From NCBI RefSeq assembly GCF_002843605.1, contig NZ_CP025263.1, forward strand, positions 1,990,501 through 2,054,500: 64,000 nucleotides of DNA, written 5' to 3'. The first letter of the stretch is position 1. The number at the start of each line of letters is the position of its first letter. Of this stretch, positions 56,730 to 64,000 are shown piece after piece. The DNA comes from Pseudomonas sp. S09G 359. Lineage in GTDB: Bacteria; Pseudomonadota; Gammaproteobacteria; Pseudomonadales; Pseudomonadaceae. Below the pieces are notes generated by a model that was not told where the DNA came from, did not search any database, and saw only the letters and a program-made list of their open reading frames with translations. A program made the position numbers and the translations under genes.

Positions 56730-57493
56730 CAGCCGATATCCCGGGCGTCGAACAGGTAGCCTTCGCCGCGCACGGTCTTGATCAGCTGCGGCGCCTTGGG
56801 GTCATCCCCGAGTTTCTGGCGCAGGCGCGAGACCAGCAAGTCGATGCTGCGATCAAAGGCTTCAATCGAGCGACCGCGGGCGGCGTCGAGCAATTGCTCG
56901 CGGCTCAGCACCCGGCGCGGGCGTTCGATAAACACCCACAGCAGGCGAAATTCCGCGTTGGACAGCGGCACCACCAGCCCATCATCCGCCACCAGTTGGC
57001 GCAAGACGCTGTTGAGCCGCCAGTTGTCGAAGCGGATATTGGCGCGCTGTTCGGTGCGGTCATCACGCACGCGACGCAGGATGGTCTGGATGCGCGCCAC
57101 CAGCTCGCGGGGTTCGAACGGCTTGGACATATAGTCGTCGGCCCCAAGCTCCAGGCCGATGATGCGGTCGGTGGGCTCGCAGCGGGCGGTGAGCATCAGG
57201 ATCGGGATGTCCGATTCCGCACGCAACCAGCGGCACAGCGACAGGCCGTCTTCGCCCGGCAGCATCAGGTCGAGCACCACCACGTCAAAGGTTTCGGCTT
57301 GCATGGCCAGGCGCATCGCGGCGCCGTCGGTGACGCCGGTGGCGAGAATATTGAAGCGCGCCAGGTAGTCAATCAGCAGTTCGCGGATCGGTACATCGTC
57401 GTCGACAATCAGCGCGCGGGTGTTCCAACGCTTGTCTTCGGCGATCACCGCGGCTTTTTGCTCGTCGTTCACAGGGACGGAAGGGGTATGCAT
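56729..57493 (-). CDS. OmpR-family response regulator
   Basis: A 254-residue regulator. Receiver domain about 25-140 with phospho-Asp in DVVVLDLMLPGEDGLSL and Lys in DYMSKPFEPREL; winged-helix DNA-binding domain about 155-245 with REQLLDAARGRSIEAFDRSIDL. The extra 20 N-terminal residues before the receiver are unusual. ATG 57493 (MHTPSVPVND) was chosen; the 38 upstream residues read as non-coding. It precedes its kinase. Target genes are not visible in this window. Confidence 0.92.
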   Translation of the reverse strand: MHTPSVPVNDEQKAAVIAEDKRWNTRALIVDDDVPIRELLIDYLARFNILATGVTDGAAMRLAMQAETFDVVVLDLMLPGEDGLSLCRWLRAESDIPILMLTARCEPTDRIIGLELGADDYMSKPFEPRELVARIQTILRRVRDDRTEQRANIRFDNWRLNSVLRQLVADDGLVVPLSNAEFRLLWVFIERPRRVLSREQLLDAARGRSIEAFDRSIDLLVSRLRQKLGDDPKAPQLIKTVRGEGYLFDARDIG

Positions 57494-57752
57494 AGTGCGA
57501 TCATCTGCCTGGTTGTTGCGGTCAGCATAGGCGCCCAGCCCCATGGCTGGAAGTGCTGGTCGGTGGGTCGTGCGGGCGAGTCTGGCGGTGGGGCGTGTTG
57601 TGGGCATGTCGTGAATGTATCAGTTTTGAAATAATTGCCCGAAACCCTCGCCAAATGGCGCTTGGTCAGTATTTACCGATCATCGGATCCCGCAACGGCG
57701 CCGCTTGCGCTACAATCCGCGCCGATTTCGACTTGCCTGAGAGCCCATTCCA

Positions 57753-58451
57753 ATGTCCGTCTGCCAGACTCCTATCATCGTCGCCCTGGATTACCCCACT
57801 CGTGACGCCGCACTGAAGCTGGCTGACCAGTTGGACCCGAAGCTTTGCCGGGTCAAGGTCGGCAAGGAATTGTTCACCAGCTGTGCCGCAGAAATCGTCG
57901 GCACCCTGCGTGACAAAGGCTTCGAGGTGTTCCTCGACCTGAAATTCCACGACATCCCCAACACCACCGCGATGGCGGTGAAGGCCGCCGCCGAAATGGG
58001 CGTATGGATGGTCAACGTGCACTGCTCCGGCGGCCTGCGCATGATGACCGCGTGCCGCGAAGTGCTGGAACAGCGCAGCGGCCCCAAACCGTTGCTGATC
58101 GGCGTGACCGTACTCACCAGCATGGAGCGCGAAGACCTGGCCGGCATCGGCCTGGACATCGAGCCACAGGAGCAGGTATTGCGCCTCGCGGCCCTGGCGC
58201 AGAAAGCCGGCCTCGACGGCCTGGTGTGCTCGGCACTGGAAGCCCAGGCCCTGAAGACCGCCCACCCGTCGCTGCAGCTGGTGACCCCGGGGATTCGTCC
58301 GGCCGGCAGCGCCCAGGACGACCAGCGCCGCATCCTGACCCCGCGCCAGGCCCTGGACGCGGGTTCCGACTACCTGGTAATCGGTCGCCCGATCAGCCAG
58401 GCAGCCGACCCGGCGAAGGCACTGGCGGCGGTGGTAGCCGAGATCGCCTGA
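57753..58451 (+). CDS. pyrF: Orotidine 5'-phosphate decarboxylase
   Basis: A 232-residue enzyme. The catalytic DxKxxD motif is in [10 protein letters not shown] near residues 60-69, and the phosphate-gripper region is in [16 protein letters not shown]. It decarboxylates OMP to UMP, the last step of de novo pyrimidine synthesis. A TACAAT at 57711-57716 could be its -10 box. It diverges from the response regulator gene and ends before a REP doublet. Confidence 0.96.
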   Translation: MSVCQTPIIVALDYPTRDAALKLADQLDPKLCRVKVGKELFTSCAAEIVGTLRDKGFEVFLDLKFHDIPNTTAMAVKAAAEMGVWMVNVHCSGGLRMMTACREVLEQRSGPKPLLIGVTVLTSMEREDLAGIGLDIEPQEQVLRLAALAQKAGLDGLVCSALEAQALKTAHPSLQLVTPGIRPAGSAQDDQRRILTPRQALDAGSDYLVIGRPISQAADPAKALAAVVAEIA

Positions 58452-58477
58452 TTCCTGAGGCGAACGCAATAAAAAAT

Positions 58478-58580
58478 GTGGGAGGGGGCTTGCTCCCGAT
58501 AGCGGTGTGACAGTCGAAATCTTTATTGACTGAACCACCGCCATCGGGAGCAAGTCGAATCGTCGCACCGCCCCTCCCAC
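58478..58580. repeat. REP doublet with one normal and one insertion-bearing arm
   Basis: Left arm 58478-58500 is an ordinary GGGGGC-type copy; right arm 58543-58580 is the inverted partner with TCGAATCGTCGCACCG inserted, as in the doublet at 36203-36315. Confidence 0.88.
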
Positions 58581-58613
58581 ATTGACATCACCCACAGATA
58601 GATCCTGGGTGTA

Positions 58614-59621
58614 TCAGCTGACCTTAAGCACCAACTTCCCAAAATTCTCGCCGTTGAACAGCTTCATCAGCGTTTCCGGGAATGTCTCCAGCCCCTCGAC
58701 GATATCTTCCTTGCTCTTGAGCTTGCCCTGCGCCATCCAGCCGCCCATTTCCTGGCCGGCGGCGGCAAAGTTCGCGGCGTGGTCCATCACCACAAAGCCT
58801 TCCATGCGCGCGCGGTTGACCAGCAATGACAGATAGTTGGCCGGGCCTTTCACTGCTTCCTTGTTGTTGTACTGGCTGATGGCGCCGCAAATCACCACGC
58901 GGGCTTTCAGCGCCAGGCGGCTGAGCACGGCGTCGAGAATGTCACCGCCGACGTTATCGAAATACACGTCCACCCCCTTGGGGCACTCGCGCTTGAGGGC
59001 GGCGGGCACGTCTTCGCTCTTGTAGTCGATGGCCGCGTCGAAGCCCAGCTCATCCACCAGGAATTTGCACTTGTCGGCGCCGCCGGCAATGCCCACCACG
59101 CGGCAGCCTTTGATCTTGGCGATCTGCCCGGCAATGCTGCCCACGGCGCCCGCTGCGCCGGAGATCACTACGGTTTCGCCGGCTTTGGGGGCACCCGTGT
59201 CCAGCAGCGCGAAGTAGGCGGTCATGCCGGTCATGCCCAGGGCCGACAGGTAGCGCGGTAGCGGCGCCAACGTGGGGTCGACCTTATAGAAGCCGCGCGG
59301 CTCACCGAGGAAATAATCCTGCACGCCCAGCGCGCCATTCACGTAATCCCCCACCGCGAATTTTGGGTTGTTCGAGGCAATAACCTTTCCCACACCCAGT
59401 GCACGCATGACTTCGCCGATACCTACCGGCGGGATGTAGGACTTGCCCTCATTCATCCAGCCACGCATGGCCGGGTCAAGGGACAGGTATTCGTTGCGCA
59501 CCAGCACTTGCCCGTCCTGGGGTGTGCCCACCGGCACCTCCTGGTAGGTGAAGGTGTCCCGGGTGGCCGCGCCGACCGGGCGCTTGGCGAGCAGGAATTG
59601 GCGGTTGGTCTGGGCGGTCAT
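58614..59621 (-). CDS. curA: NADP-dependent oxidoreductase (CurA/MDR type)
   Basis: A 335-residue zinc-free medium-chain reductase. The NADPH motif is GAAGAVGSIAGQIAK near 157-171, followed by KGCRVVGIAGGADKC and VDVYFDNVGGDIL. Relatives reduce alkenal/one double bonds, including CurA of E. coli. ATG 59621 (MTAQTNRQFLLAKRP) matches the family N terminus; the 45 upstream residues were rejected. It diverges from the SDR gene. Confidence 0.85.
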   Translation of the reverse strand: MTAQTNRQFLLAKRPVGAATRDTFTYQEVPVGTPQDGQVLVRNEYLSLDPAMRGWMNEGKSYIPPVGIGEVMRALGVGKVIASNNPKFAVGDYVNGALGVQDYFLGEPRGFYKVDPTLAPLPRYLSALGMTGMTAYFALLDTGAPKAGETVVISGAAGAVGSIAGQIAKIKGCRVVGIAGGADKCKFLVDELGFDAAIDYKSEDVPAALKRECPKGVDVYFDNVGGDILDAVLSRLALKARVVICGAISQYNNKEAVKGPANYLSLLVNRARMEGFVVMDHAANFAAAGQEMGGWMAQGKLKSKEDIVEGLETFPETLMKLFNGENFGKLVLKVS

Positions 59622-59848
59622 GGCAGCGACTCTTTTAGAAATGAACCTCAAGTGATAGACCCTGAATGACTTGGGAGCAAGGCTCACCGGGGGCGCGAAT
59701 GCTCCTCGATAGGTGTTGCTGATAGTCAGCCGGTGGCCGTTATCACTGCGATCCATGCAGCGCTAACCGGCCTTTTGATAGTGCTGACGCGCTCCCGTCG
59801 GCGTTGGCTAGACTCGAGCCACGGTTATTTTCCCCATAGGACCCCCCC

Positions 59849-60610
59849 ATGAGCATGACGTTTTCCGGCCAGGTCGCCCTGGTAACCGGCGCCGCCGCCG
59901 GTATTGGCCGCGCCACCGCGCTGGCGTTCGCCGCCGAAGGCTTGAAAGTCGTGGTTGCCGACCTGGATGTGGCGGGCGGCGAGGGCACCGCCGCGCTTAT
60001 CCAGCAGGCTGGCGGTGAGGCACTGTTTGTGCGCTGCAACGTCACCCTGGAGGCGGATGTGCAGCAACTGATGGCGCAGACCCTTGCTGCTTATGGGCGC
60101 TTGGACTATGCCTTCAACAATGCCGGGATCGAGATCGAGAAGGGCAAGCTGGCGGATGGCAGCCTGGACGAGTTCGACGCCATCATGGGCGTCAACGTCA
60201 AGGGCGTGTGGCTGTGCATGAAGCACCAGTTGCCGCTGCTGCTGGCTCAGGGCGGTGGGGCTATCGTCAATACCGCCTCGGTGGCCGGTCTGGGCGCGGC
60301 GCCGAAAATGAGCATTTACGCTGCCTCCAAGCACGCGGTGATCGGCCTGACCAAATCGGCAGCCATCGAGTACGCGAAGAAGAAAATCCGTGTCAACGCG
60401 GTGTGCCCGGCGGTGATTGATACCGATATGTTCCGGCGTGCCTATGAGGCTGACCCGCGCAAAGCCGAATTCGCCGCCGCGATGCACCCGGTCGGGCGTA
60501 TTGGCAAGGTCGAGGAAATCGCCAGCGCAGTGCTGTACCTGTGCTGCGATGGCGCCGCGTTCACCACCGGTCAGGCATTGGCAGTGGATGGTGGAGCAAC
60601 GGCGATCTAG
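59849..60610 (+). CDS. Short-chain dehydrogenase/reductase
   Basis: A 253-residue SDR. Cofactor motif TGAAAGIGRATALAFA near residue 13, NNAG in AFNNAGIEIEKG, and the catalytic YxxxK in YAASKHAVIGLTKS; the acid Asp after the first turn (VADLDV) suggests NAD preference. Substrate unknown. ATG 59849 has no clear ribosome site; CATAGGA lies 9-15 nt upstream. No operon partner. Confidence 0.9.
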   Translation: MSMTFSGQVALVTGAAAGIGRATALAFAAEGLKVVVADLDVAGGEGTAALIQQAGGEALFVRCNVTLEADVQQLMAQTLAAYGRLDYAFNNAGIEIEKGKLADGSLDEFDAIMGVNVKGVWLCMKHQLPLLLAQGGGAIVNTASVAGLGAAPKMSIYAASKHAVIGLTKSAAIEYAKKKIRVNAVCPAVIDTDMFRRAYEADPRKAEFAAAMHPVGRIGKVEEIASAVLYLCCDGAAFTTGQALAVDGGATAI

Positions 60611-60704
60611 GACTGCGCGTGGTACCTCATTCGAAAAGGGTTTGGGGTGTGTGGGGCATTTCCACAGCTGGCGAAGTGCCTTGCCTGAATGTGTATCACT
60701 AGGT

Positions 60705-60745
60705 AAATAATTCAATTAAATCAATAATTTAATAAATTTTCGCAA
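60705..60745. other. AT-rich promoter segment upstream of the MocR gene
   Basis: About 40 bp of nearly pure A/T, including the loose palindrome ATTAAATCAATAATTTAAT, in a GC-rich window and within the 202-nt SDR-MocR gap. It may be the promoter or a MvaT/H-NS-like site. Confidence 0.4.
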
Positions 60746-60812
60746 CTGGCTGCCACGGGCTTCTGTGCTTAACTCATCGGGTTGAATAACAGACAGTTGA
60801 AGTGAGTGGCTC

Positions 60813-62225
60813 ATGGATTTAGGGATCGATCGACAAGCCCTTGTACCGGTTGTGCAGCAAATCGTCAGCGCCGTGGCCGAGTGGATTCGCAAGGACGGGG
60901 TGAGCCCGGGGACGCGCTTGCCGTCCATCCGGCAATTTGCGCTCGATAACCTGCTTAGCCAGTCCAGCGTAATCGAGGCATTTGAGCGGATGGTTGCCCA
61001 GGGCTTGCTGGCTCCCAGGCAGGGCGCCGGTTTTGTAGTGGCCCAGCCGCCAGCCTTGCACGAAGGCTACTGGTATGAGGGCGCTGAGCGGGAATGGGGG
61101 GTGTTTGCCGATAACCCCTTGGGCGAGCTGAAGCTGGGGTGTGGCTGGTTGCCGGATGCCTGGCGCGAAAGCGATGACATCAGCTACGCGATTCGTGAAG
61201 TCGCGCGTACCGACACGGCAGGCCTGTTCAACTACAGCACCCCACTGGGGTTGCCCGCGTTGCGCGAGCTGTTGCTCAAGCGCCTGACCCAGGCGCATAT
61301 CGTCACCAGCCTTGATCGTATCCTCACGACCGCAGGCGCCAGCCATGCCCAGGACCTGCTCATACGCACGTTGCTCAGGGCCGGCGACTGCGTGGTGGTG
61401 GAAACCCCGGGCTATGGCAACCTCTACCGGCAATTGGCGTTTCACGGCGTGCAGTTGCTGGAGGTGCCACGCACCCGGGGTGGCCCGGATATCCCGGCAC
61501 TGGAAACCCTGTTGCAGTGCCACCGCCCCAAGTGCCTGTTCATCCACAGCCTGTACCACAACCCGACAGGCAGTAGCGTGTGCCGCGAAGTGGCTGAGCG
61601 CTTGGTGGAGTTGGCGGATAGCAAGGACTTCCTGATTATCGAGGAAGATGTCTACGGCGATCTGCAGCACGCCAGTTGCACCCGGCTCGCGGCGTTGCCC
61701 CATGGTGACCGGGTGATCTACGTGTCGAGCTTTTCCAAGAGCCTGAGCAGCGCCTTGAGGGTCGGCTACCTCAGCGCGAGTGCGGCGGTCATTGAGCAAC
61801 TGGCCAACCTCAAGACCCTGACCGGCTTTGGTACCTCGCGGTTTGCCGAAACAGTGGTTGCCACGCTGCTGGCCAACGGCACCTACCGCAAGTGGGTGCA
61901 GCGCCTGCGCAAGCGGCTGAGTAAGCAAATGCTCGACACCTTGCAGGTGCTGGAGGACGAAGAATGGGAGGTCTTCACTGTACCGGCGGGCGGTATGTTC
62001 CTGTGGGCGCGGCCAGGGGTGGGCGATCGTTCCCGGCTGCAGGTGTGTGCCCGGCGGCTGGGGGTCTTGTTGTCGCCGGGGGCATTGTTCACGCCGAGCG
62101 GCGAGCCCAGTGAGTGGCTGCGCATCAACGTGGCTTATGCGGCAGACCAACGGGCCTTGGCGTTGTTCCGCGCGATGGGGCCTGCCAGATCGACCTCTAC
62201 CATTCTGAAAACGACGGGGGCGTAG
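60813..62225 (+). CDS. MocR-family PLP-dependent regulator
   Basis: A 470-residue fusion of a GntR-type winged helix (about 8-75, GVSPGTRLPSIRQFALDNLLS, SSVIEAFERMVAQGLL) with an aminotransferase fold (about 100-460). The PLP lysine is in SSFSKSLSSALRVGYL, and the cofactor-binding GASHAQDLLIRTLLRAGD and Asp in IIEEDVYGDLQ are intact. Such proteins sense PLP-linked ligands and control amino-acid or vitamin B6 genes. An AT-rich stretch (60705-60745) sits upstream of its ATG. Confidence 0.9.
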   Translation: MDLGIDRQALVPVVQQIVSAVAEWIRKDGVSPGTRLPSIRQFALDNLLSQSSVIEAFERMVAQGLLAPRQGAGFVVAQPPALHEGYWYEGAEREWGVFADNPLGELKLGCGWLPDAWRESDDISYAIREVARTDTAGLFNYSTPLGLPALRELLLKRLTQAHIVTSLDRILTTAGASHAQDLLIRTLLRAGDCVVVETPGYGNLYRQLAFHGVQLLEVPRTRGGPDIPALETLLQCHRPKCLFIHSLYHNPTGSSVCREVAERLVELADSKDFLIIEEDVYGDLQHASCTRLAALPHGDRVIYVSSFSKSLSSALRVGYLSASAAVIEQLANLKTLTGFGTSRFAETVVATLLANGTYRKWVQRLRKRLSKQMLDTLQVLEDEEWEVFTVPAGGMFLWARPGVGDRSRLQVCARRLGVLLSPGALFTPSGEPSEWLRINVAYAADQRALALFRAMGPARSTSTILKTTGA

Positions 62226-62340
62226 CTTTTTGCCATTATCCCGGCGCCAACGTCTTGTGTTCAGTGCCTTGGGGTTGCCAATCTCGCTTCTGGTCAACCG
62301 GGCTTGATGGCATCTGCCATTGCAAGAGGATGCAAGTGCA

Positions 62341-64000
62341 ATGATTTCAGGCGTGCAACGACGTTTCGCCAACCTGGGTATGGCGAAAAAACTGGGCTTG
62401 GGCTTCACCCTGGTGCTGCTGCTGACTGCGTTGGTGGCGGCAATTGGCGTGTGGTCCCTGCAAACCTTTGGGCAGCGCGTCGAAGGCCTCAAGGTCATGT
62501 CGTCGCTCAACAGCGGCTTGCTCAAGGTGCGCCTTATCGAACAGGACTACGCGCTGCACGCCGACCCCAAGGCGGTCGACGCCCTGCATGAAAGCGTCGA
62601 TGCCCTGGCCGCGCTGGCGCAGACCCTCAAGGCCCAATCGGCCGCCAATGTACCGGTGATGACCGATGTCGAGCAGGCGCTGGCGGCTTATCGCAAGGCC
62701 TTCGACGAGTTTGTCGAGCTGACCCAGACCAAGGACCTGGCCTTGGAGATGGCCAGTTGGTCGGTGTCCAGCGTGGCCAATAACCTCGACGTGTTGCAGG
62801 CCGGCCTGGCCGACGATGGTGCTTATGGCCTCAAGGAAAGCCAGGGCAAGGAGGGCGCCGAGTTTATCGAGCAGGCAGGGCAGGTCAGCCAGGTTTCGCG
62901 CCTGATGCTGCAAGCCATGAACGAAGCCCATGTGCGCCTGGACCAGAGCCGCAAGGTGGATGCCGACGACGCCGAGCAAGGCAAGATCGAGCAGGCGGAC
63001 CAGGCCTTGGCGCAAGTCGAGACACTGAAAACCTCAGTCAAGGATTCCGGCTACCAGACCGTACTGAATGAAGTCTCGGGGCATATCGCCGCGTTCAGCG
63101 AGAAGCTCGGCGAGTACACCGGACTGTTGGCGCAGGAAAAGGTGGTCTACAAGCAGTTGCATGACCGCGCCGAGCAGGTGGTCAGCCGCGTCAACCAAGC
63201 CTATGCAGCCGAAGACCAGTCGATGCAGGCGCAACTGAAGAAAAGCGCACTACTGATTATCGGCTCGTCGGCCCTGGCCCTGTTGGTGGGGCTGATTGCG
63301 GCGTGGGTGATTACCCGCTTGATCGTCGCGCCGCTGCGCAGTGTGATCGCCGTGGCCCAGCAGATTGCCGCCGGCGATTTGAGTGGGCGCATGGAGATTA
63401 GCCGCCGCGACGAGATCGGCCAGCTGATGCAGGCGATGCAACAGATGGGCGATGGCTTGAGCCATATGGTCAGCGGGTTGCAGGCAGGTATCGAGCAATT
63501 GGCCAGTTCGGCGTATACGCTGTCCAGCGTCACCGAGCAGACCAATATCGAGGTCAGCAGCCAGAAGGAAGAAACCGAGCAAGTGGCCACGGCCATGAAC
63601 CAGATGACCGCCACTGTCCATGACGTGGCGCGCAATGCCGAAGAGGCCGCGCAAGCTGCGCAGACCGCGGACGACAAGGTTGAAAGCGGCCAGCAGGTGG
63701 TGCGCCAGAGTTTGCAGCGCATCGAGCTGCTCGCCACCTCAAGCACCACGGCCAGCGCCAGCATCGAAAGCCTGAGCGCCGAAATCCAGCATATCGGCAC
63801 GGTATTGAGTGTGATCAAAAGCGTCGCCGAACAGACCAACCTGCTGGCTCTCAACGCCGCCATCGAGGCGGCGCGTGCGGGCGAGCAGGGCCGTGGGTTC
63901 GCCGTAGTGGCCGATGAAGTGCGGGCACTGGCCAAGCGTACCCAGCAATCTACCGAAGAAATCGAGCGCTTGGTCAGCACCTTGCGCAACGCGGCGCAGG
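62341..64000 (+). CDS. Methyl-accepting chemotaxis protein with large helical sensor (C terminus outside the window)
   Basis: 553 codons are visible and the frame is open at the window end. TM1 about 17-38; periplasmic domain about 39-300, all helical and about 260 residues, the size of the HBM (helical bimodular) sensors found in McpS-like receptors; TM2 about 302-324; HAMP about 325-375; signalling domain with [21 protein letters not shown] near the edge. HBM receptors sense TCA-cycle acids or other small anions; the ligand here is not known. ATG 62341 follows AGAGGA about 10 nt upstream. No sign of disruption. Confidence 0.88.
   Translation, partial: MISGVQRRFANLGMAKKLGLGFTLVLLLTALVAAIGVWSLQTFGQRVEGLKVMSSLNSGLLKVRLIEQDYALHADPKAVDALHESVDALAALAQTLKAQSAANVPVMTDVEQALAAYRKAFDEFVELTQTKDLALEMASWSVSSVANNLDVLQAGLADDGAYGLKESQGKEGAEFIEQAGQVSQVSRLMLQAMNEAHVRLDQSRKVDADDAEQGKIEQADQALAQVETLKTSVKDSGYQTVLNEVSGHIAAFSEKLGEYTGLLAQEKVVYKQLHDRAEQVVSRVNQAYAAEDQSMQAQLKKSALLIIGSSALALLVGLIAAWVITRLIVAPLRSVIAVAQQIAAGDLSGRMEISRRDEIGQLMQAMQQMGDGLSHMVSGLQAGIEQLASSAYTLSSVTEQTNIEVSSQKEETEQVATAMNQMTATVHDVARNAEEAAQAAQTADDKVESGQQVVRQSLQRIELLATSSTTASASIESLSAEIQHIGTVLSVIKSVAEQTNLLALNAAIEAARAGEQGRGFAVVADEVRALAKRTQQSTEEIERLVSTLRNAAQ

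Overview
The window looks like a chromosomal segment of a fluorescent Pseudomonas (P. fluorescens group). It is GC-rich and shows gene order typical of the genus: gcl-hyi-glxR-ttuD-pyk; gltA facing sdhCDAB-sucAB-lpd-sucCD; brnQ, htpG and fabAB in a row. It also carries many REP doublets with the cores GTGGGAGCGGGCTTGCTCGC and GTGGGAGGGGGCTTGCCCCC, which fits this group. No rRNA, tRNA, prophage, integron or CRISPR array was found.

Layout. (1) 1-5.9 kb: glyoxylate carboligase operon on the minus strand, read gcl-hyi-glxR-ttuD-pyk, turning glyoxylate into phosphoglycerate and pyruvate. A GlcG-like gene diverges from it, and two identical TTGTATACAA palindromes lie between them. (2) 5.9-12.7 kb: a REP-associated transposase, a RutR-like TetR regulator, a DUF808 membrane protein, mlaA with a co-transcribed alpha/beta hydrolase, a small membrane protein and a membrane-bound GH17 glucan enzyme. 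(3) 13-16 kb: glycine-betaine-type binding protein, DUF485 protein and acetate-type Na+ symporter. (4) 16.2-29.3 kb: the TCA block, with gltA and sdhC diverging from two good sigma70 promoters. (5) 29.3-42.4 kb: brnQ, DUF599, a small lipoprotein, two overlapping hotdog thioesterases, htpG, dienelactone hydrolase, pirin, OsmC, a secreted amidohydrolase, a chemoreceptor and fabA-fabB. (6) 42.6-47.6 kb: a tightly packed TonB receptor / periplasmic binding protein / hybrid histidine kinase operon, the most system-like unit here. (7) 47.8-55.6 kb: gpsA, DUF4389, sixA, acyl-CoA synthetase, thioesterase, two hydrolases, DUF4892 and an AI-2E-family permease. (8) 55.7-64 kb: an OmpR-type two-component pair, pyrF, a CurA-like reductase, an SDR, a MocR regulator and a chemoreceptor cut by the window end.

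Most of the window is ordinary core genome. The points most worth a second look are the TonB/SBP/hybrid-kinase operon; an A7 run at the start of sdhC that separates the well-placed ribosome binding site and GTG from the main frame; GGA-loop hairpins and a tiny ORF on the minus strand between sucD and brnQ; REP elements carrying a 15-16 bp insertion; the paired operators of the gcl operon; and an 18-codon ORF translationally coupled to the DUF4892 gene.
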